Of a stretch of DNA of 6,199 nucleotides, positions 1-5,743 are shown in pieces (position 1 is the first letter of the stretch; each line of letters begins with the position of its first letter). Made by a program: the position numbers and the translations under genes. The stretch spans positions 1 through 6,199 of the forward strand of contig JAUYMX010000238.1 in NCBI GenBank assembly GCA_030699345.1, given 5' to 3'. The stretch comes from Methylococcaceae bacterium. GTDB taxonomy: Bacteria > Pseudomonadota > Gammaproteobacteria > Methylococcales > Methylomonadaceae. The notes under the pieces were generated by a model that saw only the letters and a list, made by a program, of their open reading frames with translations, was not told where the DNA came from and made no database searches.

Positions 1-65
1 AAAATTAAAAATCGCCTCAAACAGCGTCTGTTTCTTTGTAATGCCATGCCGCCGAAAGGGGGCTT

Positions 66-170
66 ACTTTGCTCACCACGAACGGAACAGATTGATTTAT
101 AAGATTCTGTTCGCATTTATGCCCTTTGGGTACTGAGTTTATCGAAGTGCAGGGTTTTTCGAGGTTGCCA
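66..170. repeat. Degenerate copy of the 5940-6060 MITE-like repeat
   Basis: This stretch aligns with the repeat at 5940-6060. Both contain GCTCACCACGAACG (71-84 here), then a core around GATTTATAAGAT, then CTGAG...TCGAAGTGCAGGGTTTTTCGAGG up to the right end. This copy has lost the left terminal arm. It also carries an extra run of about 17 bases (around 116-132) before the right arm, and its right tip reads GGTTGCC instead of GGTGCCC. It is therefore an older or damaged copy. The open frames read through it on either strand (17-199 and 117-323, minus) are translations of the repeat, not genes. Confidence 0.75.
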
Positions 171-295
171 TAAATTTTCTCCTGAGTGCGATACCGCACG
201 GACTACCATTGCAATGCGCCCTATCCTAAAGCCTAGATGGAAATGATGCCGGTTAACTAAAGGATGCATCGAACTACTATTAATGAGGCCAACCA
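171..295 (+). promoter_or_regulatory. Leader region of the diguanylate cyclase gene
   Basis: This is the only space available for the promoter of the gene at 296. It holds a small hairpin (GTGCG/CGCAC, 186-199, loop ATAC) and a perfect 10-bp palindrome CATTGCAATG at 207-216. I could not find a convincing -35/-10 pair. The GAGG at 285-288, seven bases before the ATG, is the likely ribosome binding site. Confidence 0.35.
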
Positions 296-1039
296 ATGAA
301 AAGACAGAAATTATACGGTACACGTTATAACGCCATGGCAGGTTTCAATGCTGTTTCAGCTGATCAAGCGAGCACTGAAAGCCTGTCGCTGGAGCAAGCC
401 ATTAAGGAGTTGGCGACTGTTAAGCAGGCGCTGGAAGCCAGTCAGGAAGAAGTTGCAACACTGTCAAAAACCAATGCCTCGTTCAAACTTAGGTTAATCC
501 GGCTGGCGAAAAAGTGCGTGCAAGCGCGGCAATTTGGCTATCACGATGAACTCACCGGTCTACCCAATCGCAGTTTACTGATGGATCGGCTTAAACAAGC
601 GATAGTGCATTCTGCTCGGCAACACAAACAAGTGGCGCTGCTGTTTATTGACCTGGATAAATTCAAACAGGTTAATGACAGTTATGGCCATACCGGGGGT
701 GATCAAGTTTTACAGCAGGTGGCACAACGATTAGTCACCAATCTTCGCTACTGTGACACTGCCTGTCGTTATGGTGGTGATGAATTCGTGATCATGTTGC
801 CGGAAATTGAAGGGCACGATTGCATCACGGCGGTGGTAAAGAAAATCCACAAGAGCTTGGCGGAATCTTATAGTGTGGAAGGCAGTTTAGTTAATTTAAC
901 CGCCAGTATTGGCTCCGCGGTTTACCGCAATGACGGTCAAGATTGTAGCGATTTGATCAAGCAAGCCGATACTGCCATGTATTTGGCTAAGGCCTACAGT
1001 GTGCCGATCCAGTCGTTTGAAACGGCTATGCAAATGTAG
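296..1039 (+). CDS. Diguanylate cyclase (GGDEF domain) with N-terminal coiled coil
   Basis: This 247-residue protein is a likely cytoplasmic enzyme that condenses two GTP into cyclic di-GMP. Residues 30-75 are rich in Leu, Glu, Lys and Ala and look like a dimerising coiled coil. The GGDEF domain spans about 80-240. It has DELTGLPNR (84-92), the metal-site segment FIDLDKFKQVND (117-128), and an intact catalytic GGDEF at 160-164. RYCD (151-154), exactly five residues before GGDEF, matches the RxxD inhibitory site, so product feedback is expected. There is no membrane segment or recognisable sensor domain, so the input signal is unknown. The C-terminal tail is unusual: after ADTAMYLAK the common GRN motif is replaced by SVPIQSF. 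The start is backed by GAGG at 285-288; the internal ATG at 335 lacks a comparable site. The gene stands alone and converges with the next gene. Confidence 0.93.
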   Translation: MKRQKLYGTRYNAMAGFNAVSADQASTESLSLEQAIKELATVKQALEASQEEVATLSKTNASFKLRLIRLAKKCVQARQFGYHDELTGLPNRSLLMDRLKQAIVHSARQHKQVALLFIDLDKFKQVNDSYGHTGGDQVLQQVAQRLVTNLRYCDTACRYGGDEFVIMLPEIEGHDCITAVVKKIHKSLAESYSVEGSLVNLTASIGSAVYRNDGQDCSDLIKQADTAMYLAKAYSVPIQSFETAMQM

Positions 1040-1112
1040 ATTGTACTTTACTGATTGATCCTAACTATTCAGCGTTGTTTGGTTTTAAAGGATTCAGGTA
1101 AGTAACATTCTG

Positions 1113-1184
1113 ATGTAGGGGCGAATTCATTCGCCCAGTCGGACAATATCGAAGCCCATGAGGCGAATAAATTCGCCCCTACAT
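1113..1184. repeat. 72-bp nested palindromic repeat between convergent genes
   Basis: Two 23-base arms (1113-1135 and 1162-1184) are reverse complements with one mismatch. Their outer tips read ATGTAGGGGCGAAT. Each arm is also a palindrome on its own: GGGCGAAT-TC-ATTCGCCC on the left and GGCGAAT-AA-ATTCGCC on the right. The element can therefore form one long hairpin or two short ones. It looks like a dispersed REP/MITE-type repeat. Lying between the 3' ends of two converging genes (stops at 1039 and 1200), it could also stop transcription from both sides, although no T-tract follows either arm. Confidence 0.85.
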
Positions 1185-1199
1185 TGGATCGCTGATCTA

Positions 1200-2060
1200 T
1201 CAAAGTAGGTCAGTCACTTCTACCGCTACCGTCATGATCGGTGATTGCCCTGAGGCGGCGATAAACGAGCCGGATACGGGCGGTACCATTTCAGGATGAC
1301 GACTGACGGCCAGCGCGATGTAGTTGTTGTCGACTACTTTGCCGGTAGTCGAGTCGAATCCTTTCCAGCCAGCGCCGGGCAAGTAAACTTCCGCCCAGGC
1401 ATGCGTCGCACCTTGATCCTTCAGCAGTGACGGCGAATACTGATAACCGCTGACAAAACGCGCCGCCAAGCCCAGACAATGGCAAGCTTCGATGAACAGC
1501 GTTGCAAAATCGCGGCAAGAGCCGGAACGATTTGCCAAGGTGGTCGCGGGTGTTTGCACACCTGGTTCTTCGCGTTGTTGATAGCTAAATCCAGTCGCAA
1601 TCGCTTTATTAATCCACTCCAACAGCAGATAAGTTTCCACGACTTGCCCTGCAACCCAGAATTGTCGTAACCATGGGCTTAATACCGGCCGGTCTTTGAC
1701 AAAAATTGTGCTCAGATATGGCCCCAAATCGATACGCTCGGCGGCATCATACTGAAACGGAAAACGCACCGCATAATCTGCCACCAGAAAGTTTAGCGGT
1801 TGGGAATCATAGTGCTGGAGCGTGAGGTGGCTTTCGATTAAGAGTCTATCGGACTGTTGGGTAAAAGTGGCTTCAGCGACAGCATTGTCGTAAACATCAC
1901 GTTGCCATTGCAGTTGGTGAGCGGGAGAAATAATCAGCTCAGCCGCTTCGATACGGATGTCGTGACCTTCACGGGGTCGCAAAAGTAACCGATGCGGCAG
2001 CAAGGTGACGGTTTCTGCATATTGGTAGCTAGTTACGTGCTTTATTTGCAGTCGGCGCAT
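1200..2060 (-). CDS. Transglutaminase-like cysteine protease family protein
   Basis: This 286-residue protein has the two-part build of bacterial transglutaminase-like proteins. It begins with a beta-rich N-terminal domain (about 1-140, opening RRLQIKHVTSYQY, with HRLLLRPRE near 23-31). A transglutaminase core of the papain-like fold follows at about 145-240. The catalytic triad is visible, counted from the ATG: Cys182 in RSGSCRDFA, His220 in ATHAWAEVYLP and Asp236 in WKGFDSTTG. Despite the family name, such bacterial proteins are usually thought to act as cysteine peptidases or amidases; the substrate here cannot be read. No signal peptide or membrane helix is seen, so it is probably cytoplasmic. 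An in-frame TTG at 2069 would add three residues, but the AGGA at 2070-2073 abuts it and sits nine bases before the ATG at 2060, so the ATG is preferred. A fair -10-like TAAAAT (2096-2101, minus strand) lacks a good -35. Confidence 0.9.
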   Translation of the reverse strand: MRRLQIKHVTSYQYAETVTLLPHRLLLRPREGHDIRIEAAELIISPAHQLQWQRDVYDNAVAEATFTQQSDRLLIESHLTLQHYDSQPLNFLVADYAVRFPFQYDAAERIDLGPYLSTIFVKDRPVLSPWLRQFWVAGQVVETYLLLEWINKAIATGFSYQQREEPGVQTPATTLANRSGSCRDFATLFIEACHCLGLAARFVSGYQYSPSLLKDQGATHAWAEVYLPGAGWKGFDSTTGKVVDNNYIALAVSRHPEMVPPVSGSFIAASGQSPIMTVAVEVTDLL

Positions 2061-2069
2061 CGTTATCAA

Positions 2070-2073
2070 TCCT
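2070..2073 (-). promoter_or_regulatory. Ribosome binding site deciding the transglutaminase start
   Basis: AGGA on the minus strand lies nine bases before the ATG at 2060 and directly against the alternative TTG at 2069. This spacing favours the ATG. Confidence 0.55.
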
Positions 2074-2142
2074 GGGGACTGGAGGTGGAATCGTTATTTT
2101 ACCGGTGCGAACCAAGGTCATATGTGAATTTTAGTATCGTAG

Positions 2143-2169
2143 GTTGGGTTGATGCTGTTTCAACCCAAC
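2143..2169. repeat. Hairpin repeat with a 10-bp perfect stem
   Basis: GTTGGGTTGA (2143-2152) and TCAACCCAAC (2160-2169) are perfect reverse complements around a 7-base loop. With the preceding CGTAG it resembles a dispersed GTAGGTTGGGTT-type repeat. It lies upstream of the transglutaminase-like gene. It has no downstream T-tract, so it is not a clear terminator. Confidence 0.7.
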
Positions 2170-2199
2170 ATAATTGGCTTATTAACTGATGTTACGGCA

Positions 2200-2368
2200 A
2201 ACGCCGAGCTAGCTAGGGAAGCGCGGAACAAATCGATTTCGCTCATGCCCTTCGACTGCGCTCAGGAGAGCATTCGACAAGCTCACCACGAACTAAATCA
2301 ATAGGTTACCGTTCATCCTGAGCTTGTCGAAGGATTTAATCAGCGCTTCCTTCCCTAGGCGCGGCGTT
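2200..2368. repeat. About 169-bp composite inverted-repeat element with REP-like cores
   Basis: The ends are imperfect inverted repeats. AACGCCG (2200-2206) then CTAGGGAAGCGC (2213-2224) on the left mirrors GCGCTTCC (2343-2350), CCCTAG (2353-2358) and CGGCGTT (2362-2368) on the right. Inside are three variants of one REP-like unit: 2249-2271 (TTCGACTGCGCTCAGGA), 2273-2293 (TTCGACAAGCTCACCACGAA), and an inverted copy at 2311-2334 (CATCCTGAGCTTGTCGAAGG). The outer copies can pair with each other. The element begins 13 bases past the stop of the barrel gene, so it may end or protect that operon's transcript. Confidence 0.75.
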
Positions 2369-2380
2369 AATTAAGTCGGC

Positions 2381-3496
2381 TTAAAAATGGTAATGCGCGC
2401 CCAGACCGATATATTCGACTTTTTCTTTATAAAATTGCCCGCTAGGCGAGAAGCCATTGTAATACTCGGCAAGAATCTGCAATTTTCTGCCTAATACCTG
2501 TGCATTTTCAAACTCTACACCCGCCCTGGCTGAGACATCGGTGCTCCAATTATTCTGATCGTAATTCTTGATGTCAGCAGCAATAATCGGGCGCATTGAT
2601 GCAAACTCTATTCGCCACGGGCTGCGAAACTCAACACCGTATTGTGCCGACCATATCTTGAGATCGGATGGTTCTTTATGGAACAAACCGCCGCCCCCGC
2701 CATATAAACGCACGCCATAGGGAAGTTCATAAGACAGTTTTAGATCCGCGCCTTCGTAACTGAGATTGACGCGTTCAAATTGCGTATTTACTTTACGTAG
2801 TAAAAACTCGTCGCCAAGATGTGAACTTTGGTGATAAATACGGCCAAACGCTGAAAATTGACCCGCACGAACACTTGAATACAGCGAGGCAATAAAGTCG
2901 GTGTTAAGTAGATCTGACGATGACGCCCCTAAATTAAAGTCACTAAAGACACCTGCTTGCAGGCCTGCTTCCCATTGCGCTGATGAGTGCCCAAAGTTAC
3001 TGCGGTAAATCGGTATGGTTTCACCAAAGCTGACCGAAGCTATATCGCGACCATCAAAATTGTTGCTTTGGTAATTACGGTATGCCGCAGAGAAATGCGC
3101 CCAACGGGTATCGGCCAATAAAGGCTTGAACAAATGCCCTTTAGGTAGCAGTCCGGTGGGGGCAATAGTCGACTCAGTCAATTTGACCTTATCAGTGCCG
3201 GTAGTTGCGCCCGACGTTGAAGCAGCCGCGGTAGCTTCAGTTGTTTTGACAGCATTAACGCCGGGAATTTCTGCTAATAGCTGCAAAGCTTTGGTTTTAT
3301 CAGCGGGCTTTAAATCAGCAACCGGCAAAATAATGACGCCATCTTTAACGTCCAATGGCGGCAAATTCAGCTGTAAGCTTTGTTTCAGCACGCCAGCTGC
3401 GTAACCGGCAATGTAAGCATCATCTTGAACGGTGGCATTGGCGTAGGCTGGAACCAGCAATACGCCCAGTGCAGCGGTAACGCGTAAACCAGCCAT
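2381..3496 (-). CDS. DUF1207-type outer-membrane beta-barrel with BON-like N-terminal domain
   Basis: This 371-residue protein has a signal peptide (MAGLR, then a hydrophobic stretch ending AYANA, cut near residue 21). The mature N-terminus (about 24-85) has a BON-like pattern: an amphipathic helix, a strand with DGVIILP (52-58), a second helix, then AEIPGVNAV (75-83). A linker rich in Ala, Thr and Ser (86-112) leads to the main domain (about 115-371). That domain has many alternating aromatic strands and ends in an aromatic (HYHF), as outer-membrane barrels do. YHQSSHLGDEFLLR (221-234) is the signature I associate with DUF1207 proteins, whose function is undefined. Its ATG shares one base with the preceding TAA (TAATG), and the only nearby Shine-Dalgarno is weak, so translation is probably coupled to the BON lipoprotein gene upstream. 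The DUF1207 call is firm; the BON-like call is inference from pattern. Confidence 0.85.
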   Translation of the reverse strand: MAGLRVTAALGVLLVPAYANATVQDDAYIAGYAAGVLKQSLQLNLPPLDVKDGVIILPVADLKPADKTKALQLLAEIPGVNAVKTTEATAAASTSGATTGTDKVKLTESTIAPTGLLPKGHLFKPLLADTRWAHFSAAYRNYQSNNFDGRDIASVSFGETIPIYRSNFGHSSAQWEAGLQAGVFSDFNLGASSSDLLNTDFIASLYSSVRAGQFSAFGRIYHQSSHLGDEFLLRKVNTQFERVNLSYEGADLKLSYELPYGVRLYGGGGGLFHKEPSDLKIWSAQYGVEFRSPWRIEFASMRPIIAADIKNYDQNNWSTDVSARAGVEFENAQVLGRKLQILAEYYNGFSPSGQFYKEKVEYIGLGAHYHF

Positions 3497-4113
3497 TATT
3501 TTGTACTCGGAACAGGTGTAACGAGCAGTGTAGATTGCACGGATTTAACATTCTTTTGAGCAGTTGCAACTTCCACGGCTCTGCCCAGGTTTGCTTCCGA
3601 ATCAACCGTGCCGCTTAACTTAACCACACCATTCACAGTCGTTACGTCTATATGCGAGCCTCTAAGTAACGAGTCACCTAAAATGGCGGCTTTAACCGTG
3701 GTGGTAATCACTGAATCATCAATAAAGTTACCAGCAGTTTCAGCTTTATCGACGACTGACTCCTTAGCCTTTTCAATTTTTTGTTCGGCATTTTCTGTCG
3801 CCTGATCCAATTTTTTGCCGGCGTTTTCTAAGGCGCCCTTAGATGAGTCAGTTGATTCTTTAATGCTTTCTTGAACGGCTTCGGTTTTCTTGTCTAAAGA
3901 TTCTTTAGCCGCATCAATTTTTATTTCTGCTTTTTCAGTGGCGGCATCAATTTTTTGCTCAGCTTTTTCAGCGGCCTGATCGATTTTTTGACCGGCTTTT
4001 TCCGCAGTGCCTTCTTGTTGACAGCCCACCAAGCCAAGCACGGCGGTTAAACAACCGATCACCAGTACTTTATCGGCTGAAGTTTGTTGATTGAGTTTTT
4101 TGTTAGTTTTCAT
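3496..4113 (-). CDS. BON-domain outer-membrane lipoprotein with 11-residue helical repeats
   Basis: This 205-residue protein has a type II signal peptide: a basic, polar N-region (1-15), a hydrophobic core (16-29) and lipobox LVGC ending at Cys31. Gln32 at +2 favours sorting to the outer membrane. Residues 38-128 are an almost pure Glu/Lys/Ala helix of 11-residue repeats (consensus near EKAxxKIDxAx), five before and three after a three-residue insert at 93-95. Residues 130-198 form one BON domain (DDSVITTTVKAAIL, then VNGVVKLSGTVDS, then NVKSVQSTLLV), as in OsmY, which has two. BON domains are thought to bind membranes or surfaces; a periplasmic stress or envelope role is inferred. The start is well supported by AAGGA at 4121-4125, seven bases upstream. 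It is first in a coupled pair with the barrel gene at 2381-3496. An OsmY label would overstate the match. Confidence 0.9.
   Translation of the reverse strand: MKTNKKLNQQTSADKVLVIGCLTAVLGLVGCQQEGTAEKAGQKIDQAAEKAEQKIDAATEKAEIKIDAAKESLDKKTEAVQESIKESTDSSKGALENAGKKLDQATENAEQKIEKAKESVVDKAETAGNFIDDSVITTTVKAAILGDSLLRGSHIDVTTVNGVVKLSGTVDSEANLGRAVEVATAQKNVKSVQSTLLVTPVPSTK
3730..4002 (-). repeat. In-gene 33-bp tandem repeats encoding hendecads
   Basis: These encode residues 38-128 of the BON lipoprotein. Eight 11-residue units begin at residues 38, 49, 60, 71, 82, 96, 107 and 118. The first three are near-identical, as are units six and seven. The middle units have drifted to Ser/Thr-rich versions. At DNA level the minus-strand GAAAAAGC-type starts recur every 33 bases near 4002, 3969 and 3936. 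The pattern suggests growth by internal duplication and that length may vary between strains. Confidence 0.85.
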
Positions 4114-4170
4114 GGGTTTTTCCTTAAAGATTGGGTGATGTAAAAGTACGCTCGACGAGCGGTAAACTCA
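4114..4170 (-). promoter_or_regulatory. Candidate promoter with operator-like palindrome for the BON operon
   Basis: On the minus strand, TTTACC (4161-4166) and TTACAT (4138-4143) are spaced by 17 bases and could serve as -35 and -10 boxes. They match consensus only at four and three positions. A perfect 13-base palindrome CGCTCGACGAGCG (4149-4161) fills the spacer and touches the -35, the position expected for a repressor site. The ribosome binding site AAGGA follows at 4121-4125. All of this is sequence-pattern inference. Confidence 0.35.
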
Positions 4171-4245
4171 TTTTGATAGTAGCGATAAGATCAGGCGTAG
4201 TCTGTTCGCTATCGAACATAAGCGCTGGTGATGATTGCTGGAGAT

Positions 4246-4308
4246 TGTAGGTGCTGTGACATTGATCAACCTGATGACAAGCGTTCGCAGGCAAGGCCTG
4301 CTCCTACG
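4246..4308. repeat. REP-like repeat with GTAGGAGCAGGC end
   Basis: GTAGGTGCTG (4247-4256) and CTGCTCCTAC (4298-4307) are inverted repeats with 8 of 10 matches. The right half contains a tight hairpin, GCAGGC-AAG-GCCTGC (4287-4301). The right end read on the minus strand, GTAGGAGCAGGCCTTGCCTG, resembles the GTAGGAGC-type REP sequences known from Pseudomonas and relatives. It lies upstream of the BON operon. Confidence 0.65.
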
Positions 4309-4340
4309 TTTTTATATGACAACGACAAAGTGGGTGGTGT

Positions 4341-4365
4341 TACCCCCCTTTGTAAAAGGGGGGTA
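4341..4365. repeat. 11-bp-stem C/G-tract hairpin downstream of ompA-like gene
   Basis: TACCCCCCTTT (4341-4351) and AAAGGGGGGTA (4355-4365) pair perfectly around GTA. It begins 16 bases past the stop of the OmpA-family gene, where a terminator is expected. However, on the minus strand the stem is followed by ACACCACCC rather than a T-run, so it is not a standard intrinsic terminator. The neighbouring GGGGGGATTT resembles a widely dispersed AAATCCCCCC-type repeat. Either way it may protect or end the ompA-like transcript. Confidence 0.6.
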
Positions 4366-4380
4366 GGGGGGATTTAATAT

Positions 4381-5424
4381 TTACTCTTCAATCCAAATCA
4401 ACTCAACACGACGGTTTTCCGATCTTCCGGCTTCGGTGCTGTTGTCGGCAATCGGTTTAGTTTCGCCGTAGCCTTTGGCAATCATTTTGTTAGGAAGGCC
4501 TTTGATTTTCAGGTATTCAGCTACTGATTGTGACCGACGTTGCGACAGTTTTAAGTTGTAGTTGTCAGAGCCTTCGCTGCTGGCGTGGCCCTGGACTTCA
4601 ATGACGTTGGATTGAGGATATTCAGCTAGATCGTTCACTACGCCATTGAGGATGGTCATGGCGTTTGGCGTCAACTCGGCGGAGTCATATTTAAAATTTA
4701 CGCCCTTGAGCACAAGACTGATTAAACAACCGTTAGCGTCCACCTTGCCGCCTGCAATGGTGGACGGGCATTTGTCCAGACAGTTATTGACACCGTCAGC
4801 ATCCGAATCAAGCGTTGAGCAATCGGCAACTTGCGCCGTTGCGATTGGCGGTGTTGCAATTGCTGAGGATTTGGGTTTGTCACCGAACGGAATCACAAAA
4901 CCAACATTAACCACCATGTCGTGAAATTCATCAGTACCCGGTTGAACATGGGCATTAAGATTGTTGTTGTAACGGTAGCGCACATCGCTGCGGATCAAAA
5001 AGTTGTCATGCAGTTCGTAGGTAAAACCAGCGCCCGCTTCACCAATCAAACCGACGCCGCAATTGGCTGAGGCACAGGTGTTCATTGCGCCTAAACCGAC
5101 AACGGTATAAGGCGAGAATTTATCCCGGAAGAAATAATATTGCGCATCTGCTGTACCACCCGCTAAATCCCAGGGGCCGTTAGTGCCGCCAAAGCCTTCA
5201 TAAAAGCCTTTCAATTCGACGTTGAAATGTTTATCAATGATTTTGCCTGCACCCAAACCACCGCCCCAGCCATCGCTTGAATTGCGATCGCCGCCGGTTT
5301 TAACAAATGAGGCAAAAGGTGCGACATACCAACGATTATCTTGGTATTGCTCTGCGGCCTGAGCTAGCGGCAGTAGGCCCATGCCTGTTAATGAGGCAAT
5401 GGCAAGTAAGTGTTTATTTAGCAT
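4381..5424 (-). CDS. OmpA-family outer-membrane protein (barrel, TSP3-like linker, OmpA-like domain)
   Basis: This 347-residue protein has a signal peptide cut near AQA|AEQ (23/24). Residues 30-180 are an eight-strand-type barrel with many Gly and aromatic residues, ending VGFVIPFG; Cys117 and Cys122 could form a disulfide in one loop. Residues 201-233 hold a thrombospondin type 3-like, probably calcium-binding segment (DSDADGVNNCLDKCP) with Cys202, 215, 219 and 233. The C-terminal OmpA-like domain (about 240-345) should bind peptidoglycan: it has FKYDSAEL, NLKLSQRRSQSV with the conserved Arg297, and KGYGETKPIADN. The Asp of the usual GHTD is replaced: here it reads GHAS, with Ser282. AAGGA at 5431-5435, six bases before the ATG, supports the start. 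A weak promoter candidate is TTGCTG (5544-5549) and TTTAGA (5521-5526), 17 bases apart, on the minus strand. The gene precedes the BON operon in the same direction, 267 bases away. Confidence 0.93.
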   Translation of the reverse strand: MLNKHLLAIASLTGMGLLPLAQAAEQYQDNRWYVAPFASFVKTGGDRNSSDGWGGGLGAGKIIDKHFNVELKGFYEGFGGTNGPWDLAGGTADAQYYFFRDKFSPYTVVGLGAMNTCASANCGVGLIGEAGAGFTYELHDNFLIRSDVRYRYNNNLNAHVQPGTDEFHDMVVNVGFVIPFGDKPKSSAIATPPIATAQVADCSTLDSDADGVNNCLDKCPSTIAGGKVDANGCLISLVLKGVNFKYDSAELTPNAMTILNGVVNDLAEYPQSNVIEVQGHASSEGSDNYNLKLSQRRSQSVAEYLKIKGLPNKMIAKGYGETKPIADNSTEAGRSENRRVELIWIEE

Positions 5425-5599
5425 GGTGAGTCCTTGGGTGGCATTAAAAAATTGGCATCCATAACAACCACTACTACTAGGTGTTAATGGGGGATGTTTG
5501 TTGGCTTTGTTGTTAAAAAATCTAAAAAGTAGCTTAGCGGCAACAGCAATTAATCGTCCGTTCGTTACCGTACATAACCAGTTGCCGAGAAAATTATTA
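5425..5599 (-). promoter_or_regulatory. Upstream region of the OmpA-family gene
   Basis: This holds the ribosome binding site (AAGGA, 5431-5435) and a leader of about 90 bases if the weak -10 at 5521-5526 is used. A short triplet run (CTACTACTA, 5470-5478) is present. A plus-strand open frame starting at 5498 is not a gene, because it runs into the palindromic element at 5600-5743. I see no other structure. Confidence 0.3.
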
Positions 5600-5743
5600 G
5601 TAACTATTCAGTCTTTAACCTGCTTGAGGCTATGCGTTTATTGTGTAGGGTGGATAAGCAACGCGCATCCACCGCAATTGCCGGATGCGCTAGCGCTTAT
5701 CCAGCCTACGCATGACGGCTCGATCAAGGGACTGAATAGTTAC
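5600..5743. repeat. 144-bp MITE-like element with 14-bp perfect terminal inverted repeats
   Basis: GTAACTATTCAGTC (5600-5613) and GACTGAATAGTTAC (5730-5743) are perfect reverse complements. Inside lies a second inverted repeat, 5642-5672 against 5681-5712: TGTAGGGTGGATAAGC with CGCGCATCC on the left, CCGGATGCGC and GCTTATCCAGCCTACG on the right. The inner part resembles a dispersed GTAGG-GGATAAGCG-type repeat. The outer arms also pair loosely between the two levels. No transposase is present and no target-site duplication is evident. Confidence 0.8.

Noticed and set aside
17..199. Minus-strand 60-codon open frame
   Set aside because: It is a translation of the damaged repeat at 66-170; a frame through the intact copy near 6000 gives related residues (EKPCTS), as expected for repeats.
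2061..2069. TTG start for the transglutaminase-like protein
   Set aside because: The AGGA lies directly against the TTG with no spacing, while the ATG at 2060 has a nine-base spacing.
3126..3404. Plus-strand 92-codon open frame
   Set aside because: It is the antisense shadow of the Ala/Thr-rich part of the barrel gene.
3730..4002. 33-bp periodic repeats as a CRISPR array
   Set aside because: The repeats are contiguous, without spacers, in frame, and encode a hendecad helix inside a clear lipoprotein gene.
4051..4053. Cys21 as the lipidation site of the BON lipoprotein
   Set aside because: VIGC at 18-21 would leave too short a hydrophobic core; LVGC ending at Cys31 follows a full-length one.
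4341..4365. Standard intrinsic terminator for the ompA-like gene
   Set aside because: The stem is strong, but no T-run follows it on the minus strand. It is kept as a repeat with possible 3'-end function.
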